A stretch of 30,295 bases of DNA from Clostridiales bacterium. Lineage in GTDB: Bacteria; Bacillota; Clostridia; Oscillospirales; Oscillospiraceae. The DNA is taken from positions 1-30,295 of the forward strand of contig DQIA01000051.1 in NCBI GenBank assembly GCA_003525905.1. Reading direction: 5' to 3'. The translations under genes and the position numbers were made by a program. The notes under the pieces were generated by a model. The model made no database searches and was not told the DNA's origin. It saw nothing but the letters and a program-made list of their open reading frames with translations. Shown here one piece after another: positions 22,720 to 30,220 of this stretch (position 1 is the stretch's first letter; the number at the start of each line of letters is the position of its first letter).

Positions 22720-24384
22720 TTACGGATGCAGAAGTTTTTCTGCGGCCTGACGGCACTCGTCCATCGTCAGCTCGCTCAGGAGCTTCCGGACAGCCGGAAC
22801 GCGGCGCGGGCTCATGGAAAGCTCATTCACGCCCATACCGACAAAGGCCGGGGCCAGCTTCGGGTCGCCAGCCGCCTCGCCGCACATGCCGCAGGGAATG
22901 TGCCGCTCTGCAGCGGCCTGCGCCGTCATGGCGATGAGCCGCAGCACGGCCGGATGCTCCGGCGCATAGAGGTGTGCCACAGCGGCGTTGCCGCGCTCGA
23001 CCGCAAGCGTATACTGCGTCAGGTCGTTCGTGCCGATTGAGAAGAAGTCAACTTCCTTTGCGAACTCCTCTGCCAGAACGGCGGCTGCCGGGATCTCCAC
23101 CATCATGCCGACCTTCACAGAGCCGGTCGGAACGCCCTCCGCCTGCAGCGTCTGCTCCTGCTCACGCAGCAGGGCCTTTGCCTCGCGGAGCTGATCCATG
23201 GAGCCGATCATCGGGAACATGACGCGCACGTCGCCATAGGCAGCCGCGCGGAGAATGGCGCGCAGCTGCGGCCGGAAGATCTCCGGATGGCTGAGCGTCA
23301 TGCGGATGGCGCGGAAGCCGAGGAAGGGATTGTCCTCATGCGGCAGCTCGAGCGTCGGCAGCTTCTTGTCGCCGCCGACATCCAGCGTGCGGATGATGAG
23401 CGGCTTGCCCGCCATTGTCTGCGCCGCCGTGCGATAGGCCTCAAACTGCTCGTCCTCCGTAGGAAGAGCGTCGCGGTCCATAAACAGGAACTCGCTGCGG
23501 AACAGGCCGACGCCGTCCGCGCCGTATTTCATGGCCTGCTGCGCCTCCTGCGGCGTGCCGATGTTCGCGCAGATCTCAAGCGCCGCGCCGTCCTTCGTCT
23601 GCGAGGGGCTGGTGCGGAAGGCCTCGAGCGCCTGTGCTTCGCAGTCGGCCTGCGCCTTGCGGCTCTGATAGCACGCCGTCTCCTCATCCGTCGGGTCGAC
23701 GGTCAGGGTACCGTCCGCGCCGTCGAGGATGGCCATATGTCCGTTCAGTGCCTCTGTCTGCCAGCCGTCGATCCCGGCAGCGGCCGGGATGCCGAGCGTG
23801 CGCGCAATGATGGCGCTGTGCGCCGTCGCGCCGCCGAGCCTCGTGGCGATGCCCTTGACGTGGGCCGTATCCATGCGCACGGTGTCGGACGGCGTCAGCT
23901 CCTCCGCCAGCACGATCACATCGCCCGGCAGCACGGACAGGTCCTGCCGCCCGCAGCCGAGGCAGATGCGCAGCAGCTGCTGCTTGAGGTCCTCGGCGTC
24001 CGCGGCGCGCTCTGCCATCAGCTCGTCGCCGAGGGAGCGGAACATCTGCGCCAGCTCGTCGAACTGGTCTTCGATCGCTGCGGCGGCATTCTGCTTCTGC
24101 TCGCGGATGCGCTGGATGATCGGCTCCCGGACGGAGTATTCGTCGCCGAGGATCGTCAGGTGGGCGTCGAAGATCTCCGCCTCCTGCTCGCCCATCTTCT
24201 CCTTTGCGGTCTCATAGAGACCGCGCAGCTCCTCCTCCGCAGCCGCCAGCGTTGCTTCGAGCTTTGCGACCTCCGCCTCGGCGTCAGCCGCAGGCTGGCG
24301 CGAAATCTCCGGGAGCTTCGGCGTAAACAGATGGATCTGCGCCATGGCGAGTCCCTCCGACACGCCCTTGCCTTGCCATTTCAT
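22720..24384 (-). CDS. ptsI: PTS Enzyme I
   Basis: A 554-aa phosphoenolpyruvate-protein phosphotransferase. The phosphorylated His189 sits in GGATAHSAIIARTLGIPA; the PEP-binding domain has FRSEFLFMDR, DVGGDKKLP and the catalytic Cys501 in IPCGMCGEAAGD. Length is near the usual 570. It starts the phosphate chain by taking phosphate from PEP and passing it to HPr. It is encoded 43 bases after HPr, inside the sigma-54 operon that also holds EIIA and the activator, instead of in a separate housekeeping ptsHI operon, so this may be the cell's only or a dedicated set. Confidence 0.95.
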   Translation of the reverse strand: MKWQGKGVSEGLAMAQIHLFTPKLPEISRQPAADAEAEVAKLEATLAAAEEELRGLYETAKEKMGEQEAEIFDAHLTILGDEYSVREPIIQRIREQKQNAAAAIEDQFDELAQMFRSLGDELMAERAADAEDLKQQLLRICLGCGRQDLSVLPGDVIVLAEELTPSDTVRMDTAHVKGIATRLGGATAHSAIIARTLGIPAAAGIDGWQTEALNGHMAILDGADGTLTVDPTDEETACYQSRKAQADCEAQALEAFRTSPSQTKDGAALEICANIGTPQEAQQAMKYGADGVGLFRSEFLFMDRDALPTEDEQFEAYRTAAQTMAGKPLIIRTLDVGGDKKLPTLELPHEDNPFLGFRAIRMTLSHPEIFRPQLRAILRAAAYGDVRVMFPMIGSMDQLREAKALLREQEQTLQAEGVPTGSVKVGMMVEIPAAAVLAEEFAKEVDFFSIGTNDLTQYTLAVERGNAAVAHLYAPEHPAVLRLIAMTAQAAAERHIPCGMCGEAAGDPKLAPAFVGMGVNELSMSPRRVPAVRKLLSELTMDECRQAAEKLLHP

Positions 24385-24427
24385 GATGTTCCTGCCACCT
24401 CACTGTTTCATTCGTACAAAATCGGTC

Positions 24428-24694
24428 TTATTCGCCCAGGCCGGAGTTCACGGCGCTCACCATATCCTGCAGCGCCTGTGCCTCATCGTTGCCATCGGCG
24501 ACCAGCTCGATCTCCGTACCGCACTTCACGCAGGCGGAGAGCACGGAAACGATGGACTTGCCCATGTAGGTCTTGCCGTCCTTCTTGATGAGGATGTTGC
24601 AGCCCGCGTGACGGACCGCTTCCTTCACAAAGGCGTTTGCCGGGCGCGCATGCAGGCCCGACGCATTCATGACTGTAACTTTCTGACTGACCAT
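24428..24694 (-). CDS. ptsH: PTS phosphocarrier HPr
   Basis: An 88-aa HPr with the phosphorylated His15 in GLHARPA. Ser47 in GKSIVSVLSA corresponds to the regulatory Ser46 of Gram-positive HPr, so HPr kinase control is possible, although the following residues differ from the classical KSIMGVMSLG. It passes phosphate from Enzyme I to EIIA and to the regulator's PRDs. It sits between the activator gene (46 bases) and ptsI. Confidence 0.93.
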   Translation of the reverse strand: MVSQKVTVMNASGLHARPANAFVKEAVRHAGCNILIKKDGKTYMGKSIVSVLSACVKCGTEIELVADGNDEAQALQDMVSAVNSGLGE

Positions 24695-24740
24695 GTTTCA
24701 TATCTCCTGTTTCAATTTTCGTATTTTGACGTGCCGCAGC

Positions 24741-27539
24741 TCATTCGAGCGTCTGCGGCAGCGACAGCATAAAATAGAATGCCTCGGCCCGCGGGATCTC
24801 CTGACCGAACGACGCAAACGACGCCGCGATCAGGGCCTGCAGGCGCTCAAACCATGCCGCGTTCTGGCGGATGAGTTCCTCGTGCTCCGGCTCCATCGCG
24901 AGCGGATTGCCGTTGACGATGCGCTCCAGCATGGACGCCGCGTGCATAAACAGCCGTACGCGCACATCCTGCGGCAGAGTCCGGCGGTAATAGCCGGTTT
25001 CAAGCTGGTGCGTCATGGTCTCAATGCAGTCGATGGCCAGCTGCTGCTCAACATGGGGCGCGATATAGCGCAGGCTCTGCGCCAGCAGGCTGATCGTCTC
25101 GCCGCCCGAGGTCTCCTCCTGCCCGGAGAGCATCTGCTTGGTGTCCATGCCCCAATCGTCCACGATGGAGGCGATGGCCATGATGCCCTCCCGGCTGAAC
25201 ACGCGGTCCGCCGTGATGAACGGCACGCCGGGGATGTTCGGCTCCACCGTGCCGACCACGAGCCGCAGGGAGCTTCCGTACTGCTCGGCCAGCTTTTCCA
25301 CGCTGTCGAGCGCGCTGACCGCGACGACGTGCAGGCGCGGGATATAGGCAAGCCGCTTCTGCAGGATCTCCTGAATGGTGCGGGCGCTGCCGATGCCGGT
25401 GATGCAGGTCGACAGAATGACCTTTTCCGGCGTCTGCTCTGCATATTTTTCGCGCAGGGCCGAAACATCCAGCCCGGAGGTCTGGAACAGATGACTCATC
25501 TGCCGGAAATAGGCCTCAAGGATCTGATCCCGCAGCTCGTTGAGGTCCTGCTGCGCCGGATGCAGCGTCAGGCGGCTCGCCTCGAGCAGCAGACGCTGCT
25601 CCAGAATGGGGATGACCCGGCACGGCACGCCCGTCGCCTTCGTCAGCTCCGGCTCCAGCGTGGTGAGCACCTTCATATCCGTGAAGATCAGGTTGCCCGC
25701 CTCGCCGTGGAATGTTGCGATATGGTCGCACAGGGACTGGAACAGGCTGCCGCCCCGTGCGGAATCCACCCAGTGGACGTGATTTGTGTCATAGACGGCG
25801 TTGAGATGGCGCGCCATACCGGCCGCCACGCCGTCGCTGCCGGAGGCCAGCGTCAGCCAGACCGGCGGCTTCTCCCGCTTTTTGCCCGCCTGACGCAGCA
25901 GGACGGCAAGGCAGTTCATCTCGTCTGTCGAGATGTGCACCTTGATAGCCTGCGCCAGCCACTGCCGGTTCTCCCGCAGGAAGTCCAGCTCCGCACCGTA
26001 GCCCTGCAGGCCGCCCCGCACGCTCAGCGGGAAGGCCGGCTGCTCTGAGCGCATGCGGCTGACATACTGGCTGAGATGCATGGCAAGCAGCGTCGCCGCA
26101 ATGGACGGATAGACATGGTTGAGCGCATAAGAGGCCCGGCTGAGAAACTCGCTGCAGATGCCGATGCTGCCGGGGAACAGCACGCTGTCGAGCAGGCTGC
26201 GGTCGACATCCGGGGCCTGCAGGGCCCGCTCCATGTCCACATAATAATTATCGATCTCCGCAGCAATGATCTGCTGCAGATTTCCGGCGTCATGGTGCTG
26301 CTCCTGCTCGCCGGACAGGCGCGATTCCACAAAGTCATAGACATCGACGAATGAGGCAACGTCCGCCGCGCTGCTCTGGATGCGCTGGTTCGGCACGACA
26401 AGATCCTCCGCAAAATGCAGGTCGCCGTGCGCGTATTTTTCCGTCTCGGCCGAGACGTTGTAGGTCTGGAACGAGAGGTCAGAAAACGTGACCGCGATCT
26501 CCCCCGTCCGGTTCCCCGCAACGTTCTCGCGCAGGAACGCCTTGGCACAGGACAGCTGCACCAGATTCTTCAGAACACCGAGATTGGAATGCAGCGAATA
26601 GTCCAGAATGCTGTTGAGCGCGCCCTTCTGGATGCGCAGCGTGCGGCCGATGTGGGTGGCCTCCTCTGCGTAAAAATGCTCCACCAGCTCCAGCCGTTCC
26701 TTCATCGGGCGGTCCGAGAGCGTCGGCATGGAGATGAGCACCGGCATACGGCGCAGGAACGTCTCGAGCAGATCGGTCAGCGGCTTTGTTGTCGCGCCGA
26801 TGAGCATAAAGCGCGAGGTGCGAGGCGTATTGTCGCCGACGCGGCGGAACACGCCCGTGTCGAGCAGGGAGAAAAACATCTCCTGCCCGGTCGACGACAG
26901 GCCGTGGATCTCGTCGAGGAACAGAATGCCGCCGTTCGCCTGCTCCACAAGACCCGGCTTATCCTCGAGCGCGCCCGTGAACGCGCCCTTTTTATAGCCG
27001 AACAGGTGGGACAGCAGCAGCTGCGGATTGTCCGCATATTCCGCGCAGTTGAACTCCACGAAGGGAATCGGTGCATGCGCGCCGCAAAGCGCCTTCGTCT
27101 CCTTTGCGTATTCCCAGATCGTTCGGGCAAAATGGCTCTTGCCGCTGCCGGTCGAGCCGGTGATGAGCATATTCAGGCCGTTCGGGGGATAGGCAACGGC
27201 CGCCATGGCGACCCGCAGCTGATATTTCAGGCTGCCGTCCGCGCCGACAAGGCCGGAGAACGCCCGGTACTGTCCGGTCTCCTCCTCTGCCTGCGGCGGC
27301 TCCTCCTGCACGGCCGGCTCCGGCCGGATGTCCGCCGTCTCCTCCGTTGCTGGGAAGAAACGCACGTTTTTCTTGCCGACCCGCCGCAGCTTTCCCTCTG
27401 CGACGAGCTTATTGAGCTCGACTGCGGCATCGTTGCGCCAGATGCTCAGGGCATCCGCAACGGCCTGCGCCGTCACGCCCTGAAAATCCGGTGTCTGCGC
27501 CGCTTCCAGGACGAATTGTAACACATGATCTCTGCGCAT
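24741..27539 (-). CDS. LevR-type sigma-54 activator with PRD and EII-like domains
   Basis: A 932-aa regulator. Residues 20-62 are a winged-helix DNA-binding region. About 95-340 is the sigma-54 AAA+ domain: Walker A GSTGSGKS (128-135), GAFTGA loop (185-190) that contacts sigma-54, Walker B ILFLDE (205-210). PRD1 (about 420-550) keeps His488 and His535. An EIIA(Man)-like domain (about 560-680) has ASGSDG where the phosphorylated His would be. An EIIB-like domain (about 705-790) has Cys712 in STCITGIG. PRD2 (about 805-932) keeps His829 and His866. PTS phosphorylation of PRDs tells the protein whether sugar is flowing; ATP hydrolysis then opens sigma-54 promoters. It is co-transcribed with EIIA, HPr and EI, so it should activate its own operon. 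Confidence 0.93.
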   Translation of the reverse strand: MRRDHVLQFVLEAAQTPDFQGVTAQAVADALSIWRNDAAVELNKLVAEGKLRRVGKKNVRFFPATEETADIRPEPAVQEEPPQAEEETGQYRAFSGLVGADGSLKYQLRVAMAAVAYPPNGLNMLITGSTGSGKSHFARTIWEYAKETKALCGAHAPIPFVEFNCAEYADNPQLLLSHLFGYKKGAFTGALEDKPGLVEQANGGILFLDEIHGLSSTGQEMFFSLLDTGVFRRVGDNTPRTSRFMLIGATTKPLTDLLETFLRRMPVLISMPTLSDRPMKERLELVEHFYAEEATHIGRTLRIQKGALNSILDYSLHSNLGVLKNLVQLSCAKAFLRENVAGNRTGEIAVTFSDLSFQTYNVSAETEKYAHGDLHFAEDLVVPNQRIQSSAADVASFVDVYDFVESRLSGEQEQHHDAGNLQQIIAAEIDNYYVDMERALQAPDVDRSLLDSVLFPGSIGICSEFLSRASYALNHVYPSIAATLLAMHLSQYVSRMRSEQPAFPLSVRGGLQGYGAELDFLRENRQWLAQAIKVHISTDEMNCLAVLLRQAGKKREKPPVWLTLASGSDGVAAGMARHLNAVYDTNHVHWVDSARGGSLFQSLCDHIATFHGEAGNLIFTDMKVLTTLEPELTKATGVPCRVIPILEQRLLLEASRLTLHPAQQDLNELRDQILEAYFRQMSHLFQTSGLDVSALREKYAEQTPEKVILSTCITGIGSARTIQEILQKRLAYIPRLHVVAVSALDSVEKLAEQYGSSLRLVVGTVEPNIPGVPFITADRVFSREGIMAIASIVDDWGMDTKQMLSGQEETSGGETISLLAQSLRYIAPHVEQQLAIDCIETMTHQLETGYYRRTLPQDVRVRLFMHAASMLERIVNGNPLAMEPEHEELIRQNAAWFERLQALIAASFASFGQEIPRAEAFYFMLSLPQTLE

Positions 27540-27576
27540 GTACTGACCTCCCTTCCGCAGAAATTATGTACCCTGC

Positions 27577-27996
27577 TTACGGTTCGAAAAAGCTCTTGAT
27601 ATTGACGACTGCCGCCTTGGCGGATTCCTCCAGCAGGGCGACTAGCTCGCTGCCCTTCATGGCCTCGCGCATGGTCATTGCCTCCAGCAGGACCGGCAGG
27701 TTCATGCCGCACAGGCCGGGGAATTCCTCGCCGCCGCTCTTCATCATCATCTGATTGAACGGTGTGCCGCTTGCCAGGTCGAACAGAACGATCGAGCCCT
27801 CGGGCATCTGCTTGAACGTCTGCATGGCCTTCTCGCCGTATTCGTCAATGCTCGCGTTCTCCAGCAGCGGCAGCGCCACCACGTTCACTGCCTCGCCGCC
27901 GATCATCTGGGCAGACTCGAGCAGAGCCTGGCAGAACGGGCCGTGCGACAGCAGCAGGATGCCCGGGATGTTCTCTACAAAGTTTTCTTGTTTCAT
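27577..27996 (-). CDS. Mannose-family PTS EIIA
   Basis: A 139-aa EIIA(Man) protein with the phosphorylated His18 in LLSHGPFCQALLESA and the later GSIVLFDLASGTPFN loop typical of the family. It passes phosphate from HPr to EIIB. Start at 27996 with GGGAGG upstream; the leader from the predicted sigma-54 start is only about 20 bases. It is the first gene of the operon with the activator, HPr and EI, and is far from its EIIB and EIICD partners. Confidence 0.93.
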   Translation of the reverse strand: MKQENFVENIPGILLLSHGPFCQALLESAQMIGGEAVNVVALPLLENASIDEYGEKAMQTFKQMPEGSIVLFDLASGTPFNQMMMKSGGEEFPGLCGMNLPVLLEAMTMREAMKGSELVALLEESAKAAVVNIKSFFEP

Positions 27997-28027
27997 CGGT
28001 TTGCACCTCCCTGTGCCTTTCTATTAT

Positions 28028-28043
28028 AGCAAATTTCATGCCA
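28028..28043 (-). promoter_or_regulatory. Sigma-54 promoter of the EIIA-activator-HPr-EI operon
   Basis: On the minus strand TGGCATG-N4-TTGCT, with GG and GC 12 bases apart, is a near-perfect -24/-12 match (T for C at one position). The predicted start is near 28017, about 21 bases before the EIIA ATG. Confidence 0.88.
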
Positions 28044-28054
28044 CTACGAGTAGT
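28043..28054. promoter_or_regulatory. 12-bp dyad touching the -24 element (EIIA copy)
   Basis: ACTAC-GA-GTAGT, the same 5+5 dyad as at 22603-22614 and in the same register with the -24 box. It lies in the spacer shared with the rpoN promoter, about 36 bases from its -35. Confidence 0.6.
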
Positions 28055-28077
28055 ATCAACCGGAAAAATTTTGATAC
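28053..28077. promoter_or_regulatory. Inverted repeat between the divergent rpoN and EIIA promoters
   Basis: GTATCAA (28053-28059) and TTGATAC (28071-28077) are perfect inverted copies with an 11-base spacer. The spacer contains CCGGAAAAA, also present near 22703. Possible operator serving either or both promoters. Confidence 0.4.
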
Positions 28078-28089
28078 GGGGCGGATGCC

Positions 28090-28118
28090 TTGACATCCAC
28101 CCGGCGAGCCGATATAAT
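28090..28118 (+). promoter_or_regulatory. Consensus sigma-70 promoter of rpoN
   Basis: TTGACA (28090-28095), exactly 17 bases, TATAAT (28113-28118). Both boxes and the spacing are perfect consensus. The start should fall near 28125, giving a leader of about 40 bases before the rpoN ATG. Confidence 0.93.
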
Positions 28119-28166
28119 GGAATATCACAAAAAGCGCATCGTTTACCGTCGGAAGAGGATTTTTTT

Positions 28167-29459
28167 ATGCAGATCTTTCAGGAACAGAAGCCCGTTCAAC
28201 AGCAGCGACCGCAGATGTACGCCGCTGTTGAAATTTTACAGCTGGACGTATGCCAGCTGCAGTCCTATATCAATACCGCTCTGCTGGAAAATCCCACACT
28301 GGAATGCGGAGCCGCGCCGGGCGTGAGTCTGCTTGACGATCTCTCCGCCGGCGGGCATGCCGCCGCGGGCGAGGATGCGGAGCACATGCAGCCGGATTTT
28401 GCCGACCGGGACGCCGTCGCCTACGGCGAGGACCTGACGACCCATCTGCAGTTTCAGGCGGAGCGCCTGTCGCTGGAGCCGGAGCTGCAGCGCGCCGTGC
28501 TCGCCGTCATCCATGCGCTCGATGCCGACGGCTATCTGCGCGCCGATGTCTCTGCGCTCGGCCCGGCCGCGCTTGTCGATGCCGCCGTCCAGATCATCCA
28601 GCGCCTTGACCCGCCCGGCGTCGGCGCAAGAACGCTCTCGGAATGCCTCTGCCTGCAGCTGCAGGCGCTCGGCGAGTCCGGGCTGGCCTGCACGATCGCG
28701 GAGCACTATCTCGAGCAGGCTGGGCATCACGCTTTTGCGGCCATCGCCGCGAGCGAGCATGTTCCCCTTGCCGCCGTGCAGGAGGCCTACCGGCAGATCC
28801 AGAGCCTTTCACCCTACCCGTGCGCGGAATTCAGCCGCGCGCAGGACGACGGCTATGTCGTCCCCGACGTGCTCCTGCAGGAAAAAGACGGCGTGCTCAG
28901 CGTCGCCGTCAACAGGGCCTACACGCCGGAGCTGTCCGTCAGCAGCTTCTACCGCTCCCTCGTCCGCAAGACGGACGATCCGGAGGCGCGGCAGTATATC
29001 GTCAAAAAGGTCTCGCAGGCGGAATGGCTCATCAGCTGCATCCGGCAGCGGGAGGAGACGCTCCTGCGCTGCTGTCAGGAAATTCTGAAGCGGCAGCTGC
29101 CGTATTTCCGTTCCGGGCAGGCGCTCGCTCCGATGACGATGCAGGACATCGCGCAGGCCGTCGGCCTGCACACCTCCACCGTCAGCCGCGCGCTCAGTGG
29201 GAAGTATATCCAGACGCCGCAGGGTGTCCGCATGCTGCGCAGCCTGTTTTCCGCAAAGCTGGCAGGCGGTGAGGTCTCCGGCGTCATGGCACAGCAGGCC
29301 ATCGCCGTGCTTGTGCAGCAGGAGGATAAGCACGCTCCCCTGTCCGATCAGGCGCTTGCCGAGCGGCTGCAGGTGCAGGGCATCGACATCTCGCGCCGCA
29401 CCGTGGCAAAATACCGCCAGCTGCTGCAGATTCCGTCCGCCGCAACCCGCAGAGCTTAA
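28167..29459 (+). CDS. rpoN: RNA polymerase sigma-54 factor RpoN
   Basis: A 430-aa sigma-54. Region I (residues 1-46) has the Gln/Leu-rich activator-interacting pattern (EILQLDVCQLQSYI ... ENPTLE). Region II is short and acidic. The core-binding domain covers about 90-300. The helix-turn-helix (MTMQDIAQAVGLHTSTVSRA) is near residues 325-350, and the RpoN box reads SRRTVAKYRQ (usual ARRTVAKYRE), which reads the -24 element. Length is at the low end of the family. It directs core polymerase to -24/-12 promoters and needs an AAA+ activator such as the LevR protein here. The ATG at 28167 has GGAAGAGGA upstream. Its stop overlaps by 4 bases with the stop of the convergent HAD gene. Confidence 0.95.
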   Translation: MQIFQEQKPVQQQRPQMYAAVEILQLDVCQLQSYINTALLENPTLECGAAPGVSLLDDLSAGGHAAAGEDAEHMQPDFADRDAVAYGEDLTTHLQFQAERLSLEPELQRAVLAVIHALDADGYLRADVSALGPAALVDAAVQIIQRLDPPGVGARTLSECLCLQLQALGESGLACTIAEHYLEQAGHHAFAAIAASEHVPLAAVQEAYRQIQSLSPYPCAEFSRAQDDGYVVPDVLLQEKDGVLSVAVNRAYTPELSVSSFYRSLVRKTDDPEARQYIVKKVSQAEWLISCIRQREETLLRCCQEILKRQLPYFRSGQALAPMTMQDIAQAVGLHTSTVSRALSGKYIQTPQGVRMLRSLFSAKLAGGEVSGVMAQQAIAVLVQQEDKHAPLSDQALAERLQVQGIDISRRTVAKYRQLLQIPSAATRRA

Positions 29460-30100
29460 TGCTCCGCAGCAAAAAATTCGCGCACGGCGTCCAGATCGGC
29501 AAAGCGCGCGTCATAGAGCTCCGGGTGCTCCTCCTCCGGCTGCCAGAGGTCCGGCACGAACAGCGTCCGGCATCCGGCGCGCCTGCCCGCGCGCAGGCCG
29601 TTCGGCGAATCCTCGATCACGGTGCACTCCGACGCGGGTCTTTTCAACTGCCGCGCCGCCTCGAGAAAAATGTCCGGCTCCGGCTTCGAGCGGCAGACCA
29701 TGTCGCCGGAAATGACCACAGTAAAATATTGCAGCAATCCGACCCGTTCAAGCCGGCCGCGCACGACGGCCGCCGGAGACGACGACGCGACTGCAACCGG
29801 GATATTCCACGCGCACAGCTGCTCCAGCAGCCGCTGCGCGCCTTTTTTTGCCGGAGCTGCTCCATTGGCGTAAAAACTCTGCAGATAGGCCTCCTCGTGC
29901 TCCAGGATTCGGTCCGAATCCGCGCCGAATTCCTGCCGGAACCGTTTGATCCACGCCTCGTCGTTGAGTCCGAGGCCGATGATCGCCATCCGCTCCACAT
30001 CGGGAACGCCGGTCTTCTCGCCCGCATAACGAAAACTCTCCCAGACCACGCGCTCGCTGTCCACGAGCACGCCGTCCATATCAAAGATCACCGCATTCAT
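29456..30100 (-). CDS. HAD-family phosphatase/phosphomutase-like hydrolase
   Basis: A 214-aa HAD hydrolase of the beta-phosphoglucomutase/sugar-phosphatase type: motif I FDMDGVLVDSE (Asp7 nucleophile, Asp9), motif II VASSS, motif III Lys in SKPEPDIF, motif IV VIEDSPNGLRAG. An alpha-helical cap lies between motifs I and II. The start at 30100 is chosen because GGGAGG lies 8 bases upstream; ATG at 30106 is too close and ATG at 30163 is upstream of the promoter. Substrate is probably a small sugar phosphate; whether it serves the PTS pathway is unknown. Confidence 0.9.
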   Translation of the reverse strand: MNAVIFDMDGVLVDSERVVWESFRYAGEKTGVPDVERMAIIGLGLNDEAWIKRFRQEFGADSDRILEHEEAYLQSFYANGAAPAKKGAQRLLEQLCAWNIPVAVASSSPAAVVRGRLERVGLLQYFTVVISGDMVCRSKPEPDIFLEAARQLKRPASECTVIEDSPNGLRAGRRAGCRTLFVPDLWQPEEEHPELYDARFADLDAVREFFAAEH

Positions 30101-30134
30101 ATGCATACCTCCCGTATTCGTCTTCATGCGCCAA

Positions 30135-30163
30135 AGTATAGCGCACCGGGAAGGAAAAAGCAA
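30135..30163 (-). promoter_or_regulatory. Sigma-70 promoter of the HAD gene
   Basis: On the minus strand TTGCTT (30158-30163), 17 bases, TATACT (30135-30140), about 35 bases before the HAD start. The gene appears to be transcribed on its own. Confidence 0.7.
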
Positions 30164-30183
30164 GCCCCGCCCCGGAGCGGAGA

Positions 30184-30220
30184 CAAAAGGCAGCCGCCGC
30201 GGCCAATCGACCGCAGCGGC
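30184..30220 (-). terminator. Terminator for a minus-strand gene beyond the right edge
   Basis: GCCGCCGCGG (30193-30202) and CCGCAGCGGC (30211-30220) form a 10-bp stem with one mismatch and an 8-base loop. On the minus strand it is followed by TGCCTTTTGTC. A second inverted pair, TTTGCGCT/AGCGCAAA (30248-30267), lies upstream of it. No gene is visible between 30164 and the edge. Confidence 0.6.

Noticed and set aside
28023..28028. TATAAT on the minus strand as a sigma-70 -10 for EIIA
   Set aside because: No -35-like hexamer lies 16-18 bases upstream, while the overlapping -24/-12 match is near perfect.
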